From positions 1 through 40,556 of the forward strand of contig JAEUHT010000229.1 in assembly GCA_016793265.1 (NCBI GenBank): a DNA stretch of 40,556 nucleotides, read 5' to 3'. The notes beneath the pieces are model-generated. The model ran no database searches and was not told the origin of the DNA. It worked only from the letters and a program-made list of their open reading frames with translations. Within the stretch, counting starts at the first letter, position 1; every line of letters begins with the position of its first letter. Positions 1-9,631 of this stretch are shown piece after piece. Both the position numbers and the translations under genes were made by a program. This DNA comes from Planctomycetota bacterium. Its GTDB lineage: Bacteria; Planctomycetota; UBA1135; UBA2386.

Positions 1-594
1 ATCGGCCTGACCTTCGCGCGGATCCTGCGCGCGATGCTGCGCCAGGCGCCGAACGTGATCCTGGTCGGCGAGATCCGCGACAAGGAGACCGCCGAGATCG
101 CGGTGCAGGCGGCGTTGACCGGCCACCTGGTGTTCTCGACGCTGCACACCAACGACTCGGCCTCGGCGATCACGCGCCTGATCGACATGGGCGTGAAGCC
201 GTTCCTGGTGGCGGCGTCGGTGCAGGCGGTGCTGGCGCAGCGCCTGCTGCGCGTCGTCTGCAAGGCGTGCCGGCAGCCGTACGAGCCGTCGCCGACGGAG
301 CTGCGCAGCGTCGGCATCGACCCCGGCAGCGCGGCGTCGGCGACCTTCTACCGTTCCCAGGGCTGCGGCGAATGCGGCCACAGCGGCTATCGCGGCCGGC
401 TCGGCATCTACGAGCTGCTGCAGCTCGACAACACCCTGCGCGAGATGACCTTCCGCGGCGAGCCGATGGTGCGGTTGCGTGAGTACGCCTGGCAGTCGGG
501 CGGCATGTCGACGCTGCTGCAGGACGGCGTGCGCAAGGTCATGCAGGGCCACACCACCATCCCCGAGCTGCTGCGCGTGGTCGCCGCGGTCTGA
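1..594 (+). CDS. GspE/PilB-family secretion/pilus assembly ATPase, C-terminal part (5' end outside window)
   Basis: This is the last 197 codons of a hexameric AAA-type ATPase that powers pilin or pseudopilin assembly at the inner membrane. The reading frame is open from base 1, so the gene begins upstream and the Walker A region is not visible. What is visible is typical of the family: the Walker B segment VILVGEIRD, the histidine-box segment [13 protein letters not shown], and two CxxC pairs (CKAC, CGEC) forming the zinc-binding tetracysteine knuckle of the GspE/PilB branch, which PilT lacks. It is followed after 20 bp by pilT and then by a second full-length relative, so the three form one block on the same strand. 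Whether it serves a type IV pilus or a type II secretion system cannot be told from this part alone. Confidence 0.93.
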   Translation: MGLTFARILRAMLRQAPNVILVGEIRDKETAEIAVQAALTGHLVFSTLHTNDSASAITRLIDMGVKPFLVAASVQAVLAQRLLRVVCKACRQPYEPSPTELRSVGIDPGSAASATFYRSQGCGECGHSGYRGRLGIYELLQLDNTLREMTFRGEPMVRLREYAWQSGGMSTLLQDGVRKVMQGHTTIPELLRVVAAV

Positions 595-614
595 CCGGGC
601 GCCGGAGAATCACC

Positions 615-1679
615 ATGGACATCATCGCCTTGATGGACGCCTGCCACTCGCGCGGCGCCTCCGACCTCCACCTCTCCGCCGGTCGCCGGCCGGTGCTGCG
701 CATCAGCGGCCACCTGGTCGAGGTCGGCGACGAGGTGCTCACGCCAGCGGCCATCGCGGCGATGGCGAAGCAGGTCGCGCCGCAGCGCAACTGGGAGGAG
801 CTCGAACGCGGCGGCACCACCGACTTCGGCTATGCGCACGGCGACAAGTGCCGGTTCCGCGTCAGCATCCTGACACAGAAGGGCTCGCGCGGCGTCGTCA
901 TGCGGCAGATCCCGCAGAAGCTGCTGAGCTTCGAGCAGATCGGCCTGCCGGAGTCGGTGCAGCAGCTGCTGAACCTGCACCGTGGCCTCGTCTTGGTGAC
1001 CGGGCCGACCGGTTCGGGCAAGACGACGACGTTGGCGACGATGCTGGACTGGATCAACAAGCACCGCGACGTGCACATCATCACGATCGAGGACCCGGTC
1101 GAGTACTACCACAGCCACAAGAAGTCGCAGGTGACGCAGCGGGAGGTCGGCACCGACGTCACCTCGTTCGCCGAGGCGATGCGGCGCGCGCTGCGCCAGG
1201 ACCCGGACGTGATCCTGCTCGGCGAGATGCGCGACCTGGAGACGACGTCGGCGGCGATCACCGCGGCCGAGACCGGTCACCTCGTGTTCGGCACCCTGCA
1301 CACGACCGGCGCGGCGCGCACCGTCGATCGCATCATCGACCAGTACCCGCGGGAACAGCAGGAGCAGATCCGTTCGCAGCTGGCGCAGTCGCTGGTGGCG
1401 GTGATCTCGCAGATCCTGGTGCCGGCGGCCAGCGGCGGCCGCGTCGCCGCGTTCGAGATCATGCTCAACAACCCGGCGATCGAGAACCACATCCGCAAGT
1501 GTGAGACGTTCAAGATCCCGTCGGTGATCCAGACCAGCCGCCGCCAGGGCATGGTGCTGATGGACGACTTCCTGCTCGACCTCTGGCGCGGCGGCCGCAT
1601 CGACAAGGAAGTGGCGCTCGAGCGGGCGTTCGATCGCAAGGCGCTGCTGACCCGCATGGGCGGCGGGACCGCGGAGTAA
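615..1679 (+). CDS. pilT: Twitching motility ATPase PilT (pilus retraction)
   Basis: A 354-residue protein, close to the usual PilT length of about 345. It would form the cytoplasmic hexamer that depolymerises type IV pili and drives retraction. Walker A is GPTGSGKT at residues 130-137. The PilT-type segments LLGEMRDLETT and AAETGHLVFGTLHTTGAA follow, then the VDRIIDQYP segment. No CxxC zinc pairs are present, which separates it from the GspE/PilB neighbours on both sides. The ATG at 615 has a CGGAG ribosome-binding site shortly upstream. The stop is 3 bp before the next ATPase gene, so the genes are almost certainly cotranscribed. The C-terminus ends GGGTAE and could carry extra residues relative to shorter PilT proteins. 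Assignment is firm; a role in twitching in this organism is inference. Confidence 0.96.
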   Translation: MDIIALMDACHSRGASDLHLSAGRRPVLRISGHLVEVGDEVLTPAAIAAMAKQVAPQRNWEELERGGTTDFGYAHGDKCRFRVSILTQKGSRGVVMRQIPQKLLSFEQIGLPESVQQLLNLHRGLVLVTGPTGSGKTTTLATMLDWINKHRDVHIITIEDPVEYYHSHKKSQVTQREVGTDVTSFAEAMRRALRQDPDVILLGEMRDLETTSAAITAAETGHLVFGTLHTTGAARTVDRIIDQYPREQQEQIRSQLAQSLVAVISQILVPAASGGRVAAFEIMLNNPAIENHIRKCETFKIPSVIQTSRRQGMVLMDDFLLDLWRGGRIDKEVALERAFDRKALLTRMGGGTAE

Positions 1680-1682
1680 GCC

Positions 1683-3368
<1,686 letters not shown>

Positions 3369-3444
3369 AGCCGGGCCGAACCGGCGGCCTGCTTCCGTGG
3401 CCGCGGGCTTCCGCGCGCCCCGGCGGCGGTTTAGAAAGCGCCTG

Positions 3445-4026
3445 ATGACCCCGCCGACTCCGGCCGATCCCGCCTTGACGCCCTTCCAGGATGCCGTTGC
3501 CCACATGATCACGGAGCTCGATCCGGAGCCGCGGCGCGAGGGCCTGTTGCAGACCCCGCGGCGGGTCGAGAAGGCCTTCCGCTTCTACACCTCGGGCTAC
3601 GCGCAGGACCCCAAGAAGGTGATCGGTGACGCGCTGTTCGAGGCCGAGACCGACGAGATGGTGGTGGTCAAGAACATCGAACTCTACTCGCTCTGCGAAC
3701 ACCACCTGGCGCCGTTCTTCGGCAAGGCCCACGTCGCCTACATCCCCGGCAAGAAGATCGTCGGCCTGTCGAAGCTGGCGCGCGTCGTCGACATCTTCGC
3801 GCGTCGGCTGCAGGTGCAGGAACGGCTCACCATGCAGATCGCGCAGGCGCTCGACGACGTGCTGGAGCCGCGCGGCGTCGGCGTCGTCATCGAGGCCTCG
3901 CACCTGTGCATGATGATGCGCGGCGTCGAGAAGCAGAACAGCAGCACGGTGACATCGTGCCTGCTGGGCCTGTTCCGCAAGGACGAACGCACCCGCGGCG
4001 AGTTCTTGAAGCTGCTGCGCGGGTAG
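3445..4026 (+). CDS. folE: GTP cyclohydrolase I
   Basis: A 193-residue enzyme that converts GTP to 7,8-dihydroneopterin triphosphate, the first step of tetrahydrofolate synthesis (or of a preQ0/biopterin-type pathway). The zinc ligands of the family are in place: C84 and H87 in SLCEHH, and C155 in SHLCMMMRG, with the same 71-residue Cys-Cys spacing as the E. coli enzyme. The segments [18 protein letters not shown] and QERLTMQIA are also typical. I chose the ATG at 3445. An in-frame GTG at 3397 would add 16 Arg/Ala-rich residues with no family resemblance. It follows the ATPase gene by 76 bp and is functionally unrelated to it. A short GC hairpin lies just after the stop (4053-4066), but without a T-run. 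Confidence 0.95.
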   Translation: MTPPTPADPALTPFQDAVAHMITELDPEPRREGLLQTPRRVEKAFRFYTSGYAQDPKKVIGDALFEAETDEMVVVKNIELYSLCEHHLAPFFGKAHVAYIPGKKIVGLSKLARVVDIFARRLQVQERLTMQIAQALDDVLEPRGVGVVIEASHLCMMMRGVEKQNSSTVTSCLLGLFRKDERTRGEFLKLLRG

Positions 4027-4157
4027 TCCTGGCGCAGGGCTCGTGATGCGCAGCGGGTCGTCCCGCCTCGCCGGCGCGCCAATGCGCAGTGGTGCCACGG
4101 CAGAGTGCCGCACACGAATGCGCGACCGCGGTTGGGGTGCGGTGCGTATCGCGTTCG

Positions 4158-4835
4158 ATGCGCGCGATCACAAGCACGTGGTGGTGGACGACGGCCGGCA
4201 CCGGTGTGGTGTGCGGGCTCGCGACCTTCTGGTCGCCCTCGGCTGACGGCGCAGGCCTGGAACTGCGTTCGCAGTTGCCAGAGGTGATGCGCGGTGCGCA
4301 CCTGGCGCGCGCCGCGGACATGTTCGCCGCCAGCCCGCTCGACGGCATCTGCGCGGCGGTGCTCCAGCCGACGCCCGAGATCGCCTACGTACGCGTGCTG
4401 CACGGGCGCACGGCGTGCCTGCCGGAGAACGGCCGCGGCGGCAACCCGATGGTCCACGTCGGTGGCGGCAAGCCGGCCGCGGGACAGCCGTTCGTGGTCG
4501 AGTGGTCGACCGTCGCCTGTGCGACGCCGGCGCCGATGCCGTTCCGACCCGCCGCCTTGCTGGTCGGGCTGACTCCAGCGGCAGCGCCCTTGGACCTGAC
4601 CCCGAGTGGTTCGCCGGGCTGCACCCTGCTCGTCGAGCCGGAATTCCTGCTGGTGCCAGGGACCAGTGCCGCCGACGTGCTGTGGCAACAAGGGGGCACC
4701 GTGCGCCTCGACTGGACGCCTCCAGCCGGGCTGGTTGGCAGTACCTTCTTCGTGCAACTGATCGTGCTCGAAGCCGATGCCAATGCGGCGGGCCTGCTGG
4801 TATCGCCGGGGCTCGAGGTGCACGTCGGCAGCTGA
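4158..4835 (+). CDS. Hypothetical, probably exported protein with planctomycete-type C-terminal beta domain
   Basis: About 225 residues, not assigned to a characterised family. Codon third positions are strongly G/C from roughly 4158 onwards, which supports real coding; the start is uncertain. GTG at 4089 is in frame but its added residues look non-coding. The first 30 residues have an early Arg and a hydrophobic Trp/Ala/Gly stretch and may be a signal peptide. The second half (GQPFVVEWSTVACATPA, SPGCTLLVEP, then a Gly-Ser-Thr-Phe-Phe-Val-Gln strand, ending LLVSPGLEVHVGS) resembles the C-terminal beta domain seen at the end of many secreted planctomycete proteins (from memory, not searched). 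It stands alone between folE and a tRNA on the opposite strand. It could be a truncated remnant of a longer secreted protein, because such domains usually follow a large N-terminal part. Confidence 0.55.
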   Translation: MRAITSTWWWTTAGTGVVCGLATFWSPSADGAGLELRSQLPEVMRGAHLARAADMFAASPLDGICAAVLQPTPEIAYVRVLHGRTACLPENGRGGNPMVHVGGGKPAAGQPFVVEWSTVACATPAPMPFRPAALLVGLTPAAAPLDLTPSGSPGCTLLVEPEFLLVPGTSAADVLWQQGGTVRLDWTPPAGLVGSTFFVQLIVLEADANAAGLLVSPGLEVHVGS

Positions 4836-4840
4836 GCCAA

Positions 4841-4852
4841 CCCCAGCGGGGG
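4841..4852. terminator. Small GC hairpin between convergent gene ends (weak terminator candidate)
   Basis: CCCC at 4841-4844 pairs with GGGG at 4849-4852 (or 4848-4851). It lies 5 bp after the stop of the plus-strand hypothetical gene and about 30 bp past the 3' end of the minus-strand tRNA. It could slow transcription in both directions, but there is no proper T-run, so this is a weak call. Confidence 0.25.
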
Positions 4853-4882
4853 ATCCGGCAAACGGCGTCCGGCGGTTGGAAG

Positions 4883-4959
4883 TGGTAGCAGGAGCCGGAC
4901 TTGAACCGGCGACCTACGGCTTATGAAGCCGCCGCTCTAACCAGCTGAGCTATCCTGCC
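4883..4959 (-). tRNA. tRNA-Met (CAU), elongator type, CCA encoded
   Basis: On the minus strand a complete cloverleaf folds: 7-bp acceptor GGCAGGA/TCCTGCT (first pair G-U), D arm GCTC/GAGC, anticodon stem GCGGC/GCCGT around the loop TTCATAA (anticodon CAT), variable region AGGTC, and T arm GCCGG/CCGGC around TTCAAGT. It is 74 nt to the discriminator A, followed by an encoded CCA. The G1-U72 pair, the D-loop AGCTGGTTA and the TTCATA loop fit elongator Met tRNAs such as that of Bacillus subtilis. Initiator tRNA would show three G-C pairs in the anticodon stem next to the loop, which are absent. A lysidine-modified tRNA-Ile(CAU) is the main alternative because it shares the anticodon. It is transcribed opposite to both flanking protein genes. 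Confidence 0.9.
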
Positions 4960-4990
4960 GACCGTTGGTCTCGCGATGCGAGGGCCGAGC

Positions 4991-5019
4991 AGTATGCAGA
5001 TCGCGGCGCCTGGACTCAA
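4991..5019 (-). promoter_or_regulatory. Candidate sigma70-type promoter of the tRNA
   Basis: Read on the minus strand: -35 TTGAGT (5019-5014), a 17-nt spacer, and -10 CATACT (4996-4991). This would start transcription near 4984, about 25 nt before the mature tRNA 5' end. The hexamers match the E. coli consensus at 4 of 6 positions each and the spacing is ideal. Sigma factor preferences in this lineage are not known to me. Confidence 0.45.
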
Positions 5020-5169
5020 GCAAGAAGTGCAGCCACGGCGGGGTGCGAGATGCACGGCGCGCTTCGCTGTGGAAGAACCCCGCAGTCGCATGAGATGTGT
5101 AACTTTGCGACGTTTGCGGTGTATACCTTCCCGTAGCGGGTGGCATGGACCCGCAAACGAGACGAGGTG

Positions 5170-5254
5170 GGCTCCCTGGCTGGATTCTCCTCCCGATTGG
5201 TTCGACTGCTTCCCTCCTGATCCTGACTCGAATAGCACCCCCAGCCAGGGAGCC
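5170..5254 (-). ncRNA. ffs: Probable bacterial small signal recognition particle RNA (4.5S-like)
   Basis: The minus strand folds into one long hairpin, as bacterial small SRP RNA does. A perfect 14-bp base stem (5254-5241 with 5183-5170) encloses 57 nt. The tip resembles SRP domain IV: an inner stem TTCGA/TCGAA (5232-5228 with 5205-5201) closes GTCAGG on the 5' side (5227-5222) and AGCAG on the 3' side (5210-5206), the conserved symmetric internal loop bound by Ffh. The GGGTGCTA segment 5' of it and CGGGAGGAG on the 3' side also resemble E. coli 4.5S RNA. The apical part between them is 11 nt (ATCAGGAGGGA) rather than the usual 10 with a GGAA tetraloop. The true ends may lie a few bases outside. 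An alternative reading is a plus-strand intrinsic terminator, since the stem is followed there by seven T (5255-5261); both may hold. A tRNA lies downstream on the same strand. Confidence 0.62.
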
Positions 5255-5389
5255 TTTTTTTCGGTGCGGCCGCCATCGGCCGCCACCGGCCGCCCAGTGC
5301 CGCAAACGGCCCAGGAGTGCAGGCCGGCCATCAGCCCGCTTTCCGACCTGCCGGCTTGCGTCCCGCAGCCGGTGCGGTAGGGGGAGCCC

Positions 5390-6412
5390 ATGACCGAGTT
5401 CGACCCCAACGCCGCCGCGGCAGCCGACGGCATCTTCGGCCTGCCGTACGAGGAGAAGGACGCCTCCGTGGTGCTGATCCCCGTGCCGTTTGCCGCGACG
5501 GTCTCCTATGGCGGCGGCACCGAGCGTGGCCCTGAGGCGATGCTCGCGGCGAGCCGGCAGGTGGACCTGTTCGACCTGCAATACGGCCGCCTCTACGAGC
5601 GCGGGCTGTACCTGCAGCCGGCCGACCCGCGGCTCGCGTCGCTGCACTCGACGGCGCGGCGACAGGCCGAAGCGGTCATCGCGCGTGGCGGGCTGCCGGC
5701 CGGGGCTCCGGAGCTTGTGGCGATCGACGCCGCCGGCGCGGCCGTGAACGAGATCGTGGCGGCCGCGACACGGCGCGTGCTGGCCAGCGGCAAGATCCCG
5801 GGCGTGCTCGGCGGCGACCACTCGGTGCCGTTCGGTTCGATGCTCGCCTGCGCCGAACACCACCCGGGCCTCGGCGTGCTGCACCTCGACGCCCACGCCG
5901 ACCTGCGCTGCGCCTATGAGGGTTTCCGCTGGAGCCACGCCTCCATCATGGACAACGTGCTGCGCGAGGTGTCGGGCGTGCACCGGCTGGTGCAGGTCGG
6001 CATCCGCGACTTTTGCGAGCAGGAGTTCCTCGCCATCCAGGGCAGCGGTGGCCGTGTGGTCACCCACTTCGATGGCGAGTGGCAGCGCCGGCGGCTCACG
6101 GGTGAGTCGTTCGACCGCCTGTGTGATGAGGTGCTCGCGGCGCTGCCGGCGAAGGTCTACGTCAGCGTCGACATCGACGGCCTGGACCCGGCCTTGTGCC
6201 CGCACACGGGCACGCCGGTGCCGGGCGGGCTGTCGTTCGCCGAGGCCACGCACCTGCTGTGGCGCCTCGCCCGCAGCGGCCGGCGCATCGTCGGCTTCGA
6301 CCTCGTCGAAGTGGCGCCGGGCGAAGACGAATGGGACGCCAACGTCGGCGCCCGCCTGCTCTACAAGCTGTGCGGCGCGTCGCTGCACAGCGCCAGTGCC
6401 TGCGGCGGCTGA
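5390..6412 (+). CDS. Arginase/agmatinase/formiminoglutamase-family ureohydrolase
   Basis: A 340-residue binuclear-manganese hydrolase of the ureohydrolase fold. Metal ligands are visible in all three family motifs: GGDHS (141-145), DAHAD (167-171) and DIDGLDP (261 onward). The N-terminal segment ATVSYGGGTERGPEAM is typical of agmatinase-like members, and the DLVEVAPGEDEWDANVGARL segment near the end is also agmatinase-like. The likely reaction is release of urea from agmatine (polyamine synthesis) or a related guanidino compound. Substrate cannot be fixed from the motifs, so no gene symbol is given. The ATG at 5390 is preceded by GGGGGAG about 5 bp upstream. It stands alone between the minus-strand RNA genes and the chemosensory operon, with 99 bp before cheA and no recognisable terminator. 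Confidence 0.9.
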   Translation: MTEFDPNAAAAADGIFGLPYEEKDASVVLIPVPFAATVSYGGGTERGPEAMLAASRQVDLFDLQYGRLYERGLYLQPADPRLASLHSTARRQAEAVIARGGLPAGAPELVAIDAAGAAVNEIVAAATRRVLASGKIPGVLGGDHSVPFGSMLACAEHHPGLGVLHLDAHADLRCAYEGFRWSHASIMDNVLREVSGVHRLVQVGIRDFCEQEFLAIQGSGGRVVTHFDGEWQRRRLTGESFDRLCDEVLAALPAKVYVSVDIDGLDPALCPHTGTPVPGGLSFAEATHLLWRLARSGRRIVGFDLVEVAPGEDEWDANVGARLLYKLCGASLHSASACGG

Positions 6413-6511
6413 GGCCGGTCGTCGGGACCTGCGGCCCCATGGCGCCGGCCGCTCTGGGCCGGGTCGACGCACGTTGCCGCCAGGGCTCAAGTTCCCGCCG
6501 AACGGGCTCCG

Positions 6512-9106
6512 ATGACCGCGCAGCAGCGGAGCCCAATGTCGATCCCAGGAATCCAGAGTCTCGGCCCTCTCGTCGATCGGGTGCGCAGTGAAGGCGGCCA
6601 GGCGACTGGCGACCTGGTGCGCGAGATGCGCACGGTGGGGGAGAGCGCGCGCGCCTCTTCGCTCGACGACCTGGCGCGCTTGTGCCGCGTGGCCGCGGAG
6701 ACGATCGAAGGGCTCGCCAGCAGCGGCGCCTTCGACGAACACGCCGACCTTGTGCTCACGCACCTGACCAACCTCGTCGAGTTCGCCAGCAAGTGCGACG
6801 CCATGCTGACGGTCGGCGGCGACCCGAGCACGCTGGTGCCACCGTCGCTGCTGGTGCTGCAGGACGCCGACGAACGGCGCCACTTCGCCGAGACGCTGGC
6901 CATGTTCCTGTCGCAGGCGGTCGGCTCGATGCAGGAGCTGGAGGAGGAGATCCTCTCGCTGGAGACGGTCGACAAGCCAGAGGAGACGGTCGCCGGAATC
7001 CGGCGGTCGATGCACACGCTGAAGGCGGAATTCGGCGTGTTGAACATGAACGGCCCGCAGAAGCTCTGCCATCAGGCGGAGACGACGATCGACGCCTGCA
7101 CCGAGCACGGCGTGCCGTTCCCCGTCGACCTGATGCTGCAGGTGGTCGACCAGCTCAAGACCCACCTCGAGGCGTTGTCGCGCGACACCAAGGCGTCGTT
7201 TGGCGACATCACTGCATTGCTGGATCGCCTGCGGGCAGTGGCCGAGCAGGCGTGTGGCGGCAGCGCCGGCCAGGAGCTCGTCAAGCTCACGGTCGGCGGC
7301 GAGTTTGCCGACAGCTTGACCGAGTTCGTCACCGAGGCTCGCGCGCACCTCACCGACGCGGAAGGGGCGATGGTCGCGCTCAGCAGTGACCCGGAGGACC
7401 TGGAGAGCGTCAACCTGACGTTCCGCGCCTTCCACACCATCAAGGGAGTGGGCGGGTTCCTGAACCTGACGCCGCTGGTCGAACTGGCGCACGCAGCCGA
7501 GACGCTGCTCGACGGCGCGCGTTCGCACCGGCTGACCTTCGGCACGATGGAGATCGACCTCGTGCTGGCGGCGGGCGACATGATCCAGCAGATGATCAAC
7601 TCGCTCGAAGGCGCGCCGGGGCCTTCGCAGCGCGAGTGGAAGCTGCTGATCTCGCGGTTGGTCGCGGCGGCCGCCGGCGGCACCGTGCGCCAACATGCCG
7701 TCGAAGTGCCCTCCGCGGCGCCGCGCCATGAGGCCCCGCCGGCACCGAGTTCGCCACCGCCGGTTGCCCCGGCTGCCGTGGCGCCCCCGGTGCAGGAGCC
7801 GCCGGCGATACCCCCGAAGCCGGCGCCGAAGCCGGCGCCCGCGGCGAATCAGCGTCCGCCGGCGGCGACGCCGAAGTCGGCCCCGGCTCCGGCGGCCCCG
7901 GCCACGGAAGGGGACGGCAAGGGACCGCGCGTCGAGCGCACGATCAAGGTCAGCACGACGCGGCTCGACATGCTCGTCGACATGGTGGGCGAGCTCGTGA
8001 TCGCGCAGTCGATGGTGCTGCAGGACCCGGCGATCCAGCGGCTCGACAGCCAGTCGTTGGCGCGCAACATCGGCCAGGTCGGCAAGATCACGCGCGATCT
8101 GCAGGAGGCGGCGATGTCGCTGCGCATGGTCACCGTCAAGGCGACCTTCCAGAAGATGGCGCGGCTGGTGCGCGACGTCGCCGGCAAGTCCGGCAAGAAG
8201 GTGGCCCTGGTGATCGAAGGTGAGGAGACCGAGCTCGACCGCAACGTCGTCGAGCAGATCTCCGATCCGCTCGTGCACATGATCCGCAACGCGATCGACC
8301 ACGGCATCGAGGCGCCGGACGATCGCCGCAGCAAGGGCAAGGACGCCGAGGGCAGCCTGTCCTTGAGCGCCTACCACCAGGGCGGCTCGATCGTGATCGA
8401 GATCCGCGACGACGGCCGTGGCCTCGACCGCCAGAAGCTGATCAGCAAGGCGCTGGAGAAGGGCGTGCTGCCGCCGGACACCAACCCGCAGGCGATGAGC
8501 GACGCCGAGGTCTACAACCTGATCTTCCTGCCTGGGTTCTCGACGGCCGAGAAGGTCACCGACCTCAGTGGGCGCGGGGTCGGCATGGACGTCGTGCGCC
8601 GCAACATCGAGGCGCTGCGCGGCAAGATCGAGATCGACAGCCGCCCCGGCGAAGGCACGACCTTCCGCATGCGCCTGCCGCTGACGCTGGCGATCATCGA
8701 CGGCATGGTCGTGCGTGTCGGCAGCAACCGCTTCGTGCTGCCGACCCTCAGCATCGAGCAGAGCTTCCGGCCGTCGGCCGACGACGTGCACCACCTCGTC
8801 GACCGCGGCGAATGTGTGCACGTGCGTGGCGCCGTGCTGCCGGTCTACCGGCTCAAGGACATCTTCGCCCAGGGCGACGGTCTCGACGACCTCGCCGAGG
8901 GCATCCTGATCGTGGTCGAGGTCGACGGCATGCGCAGCTGCCTGTTCGTCGACGAGATCCTCGGCCAGCAACAGGTGGTGATCAAGTCGCTCGGCATGCC
9001 GCGCGAACGGGTCACCGGGCTCTCGGGTGGCGCGATCATGACCGACGGGCGCGTGGCGCTGATCGTCGACGTCGGCACCCTCATCGAATCGGCTCTCAGC
9101 GCGTAG
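6512..9106 (+). CDS. cheA: Chemotaxis histidine kinase CheA with two Hpt domains
   Basis: An 864-residue hybrid-type CheA. After an N-terminal helical region, Hpt-1 centres on His168 (MHTLKAEFGVLNM) and Hpt-2 on His308 (FHTIKGVGGFLNL). A Pro/Ala-rich linker spans about 394-472. The dimerisation helices begin at TTRLDMLVDMVGELV. The ATPase domain has the N box HMIRNAIDHGIE (about 588), the G boxes DDGRGLD and GRGVGMD, and GEGTTFRMRLPL. The CheW-like coupling domain occupies roughly the last 130 residues. Hpt-2 is canonical; Hpt-1 has Ala in place of the Gly after the Lys but keeps the His. ATG 6512 lacks a Shine-Dalgarno sequence, whereas the in-frame ATG 6536 has GGAG 4 nt upstream and may be the real start. 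It leads the operon cheA-cheW-cheD-cheY-cheX. Confidence 0.95.
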   Translation: MTAQQRSPMSIPGIQSLGPLVDRVRSEGGQATGDLVREMRTVGESARASSLDDLARLCRVAAETIEGLASSGAFDEHADLVLTHLTNLVEFASKCDAMLTVGGDPSTLVPPSLLVLQDADERRHFAETLAMFLSQAVGSMQELEEEILSLETVDKPEETVAGIRRSMHTLKAEFGVLNMNGPQKLCHQAETTIDACTEHGVPFPVDLMLQVVDQLKTHLEALSRDTKASFGDITALLDRLRAVAEQACGGSAGQELVKLTVGGEFADSLTEFVTEARAHLTDAEGAMVALSSDPEDLESVNLTFRAFHTIKGVGGFLNLTPLVELAHAAETLLDGARSHRLTFGTMEIDLVLAAGDMIQQMINSLEGAPGPSQREWKLLISRLVAAAAGGTVRQHAVEVPSAAPRHEAPPAPSSPPPVAPAAVAPPVQEPPAIPPKPAPKPAPAANQRPPAATPKSAPAPAAPATEGDGKGPRVERTIKVSTTRLDMLVDMVGELVIAQSMVLQDPAIQRLDSQSLARNIGQVGKITRDLQEAAMSLRMVTVKATFQKMARLVRDVAGKSGKKVALVIEGEETELDRNVVEQISDPLVHMIRNAIDHGIEAPDDRRSKGKDAEGSLSLSAYHQGGSIVIEIRDDGRGLDRQKLISKALEKGVLPPDTNPQAMSDAEVYNLIFLPGFSTAEKVTDLSGRGVGMDVVRRNIEALRGKIEIDSRPGEGTTFRMRLPLTLAIIDGMVVRVGSNRFVLPTLSIEQSFRPSADDVHHLVDRGECVHVRGAVLPVYRLKDIFAQGDGLDDLAEGILIVVEVDGMRSCLFVDEILGQQQVVIKSLGMPRERVTGLSGGAIMTDGRVALIVDVGTLIESALSA

Positions 9107-9118
9107 ACAGGATCCACC

Positions 9119-9628
9119 ATGACCAGCACTGCAGTCGCCCCGAACCAGGGGGCCGCCGGCGTCTTCGCCGCCGGCAAGTTCCTCTCCTTCCAGCTGTCGA
9201 AGGAGGAGTACGGCATCGCCATCCTCAAGGTGCGTGAGATCATCGGCATGGTCGACGTGACGCCGTTGCCGCGCACGCCCGACTACGTGCTCGGCGTGAT
9301 CAACCTGCGCGGTCGCATCATCCCGGTGCTCGATCTGCGGCGGAAGTTCGGCATGGAGCCGGCGCCGTTCACCAACGAGACCTGCATCGTCGTCGTCGAT
9401 GTCGGCAAGGACCAGGACAACGCCTTCCGCGTCGGCTGCATCGTCGACACCGTCAGCGAGGTGATGACGATCGGCGCCGAGCACTTCGAGCCGACGCCGC
9501 GCTGCGCCAACGCCGCCGGCGACTACATCGCCGGCCTGGCCAAGCTGAAGGACCGTGTGCTGATCCTGTTGGACATCGAGCGTGTCATCAGTGATCTCGA
9601 CCCGACCCTGCTGAGCCAAGGTGCGTGA
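9119..9628 (+). CDS. cheW: Chemotaxis coupling protein CheW
   Basis: A 169-residue scaffold linking CheA to chemoreceptors. The CheW fold is evident from FLSFQLSKEEYGIAILKVRE, then PLPRTPDYVLGVINLRGRI and PVLDLRRKFG, the usual landmarks of the two beta-barrel halves. The N-terminus carries about 15 residues (TSTAVAPNQGAAGVF) ahead of the fold, slightly longer than minimal CheW. It starts 12 bp after the cheA stop with AGGA in the gap and ends 3 bp before cheD, consistent with one transcript. Confidence 0.96.
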   Translation: MTSTAVAPNQGAAGVFAAGKFLSFQLSKEEYGIAILKVREIIGMVDVTPLPRTPDYVLGVINLRGRIIPVLDLRRKFGMEPAPFTNETCIVVVDVGKDQDNAFRVGCIVDTVSEVMTIGAEHFEPTPRCANAAGDYIAGLAKLKDRVLILLDIERVISDLDPTLLSQGA

Positions 9629-9631
9629 CCC

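Noticed and set aside
3397..3444. GTG at 3397 as start of folE
   Set aside because: The extra 16 residues are Arg/Ala-rich and unlike GTP cyclohydrolase N-termini; ATG 3445 gives the expected length.
5104..5127. Plus-strand promoter with TTTGCG and TATACC before the hairpin
   Set aside because: The two boxes are only about 11-12 bp apart, and no suitable -35 lies 17 bp upstream of TATACC.
5136..5154. Hairpin GCGGGT/ACCCGC downstream of the SRP RNA candidate
   Set aside because: Only 6 bp with a 7-nt loop and no T-run on the minus strand; could be a processing signal but is too weak to annotate.
6486..6520. Possible sigma28-like promoter before cheA (TCAAGTTC ... CCGATGA)
   Set aside because: The spacer is about 13 rather than 11 bp and the -10 part overlaps the putative start codon; too many such matches occur by chance.
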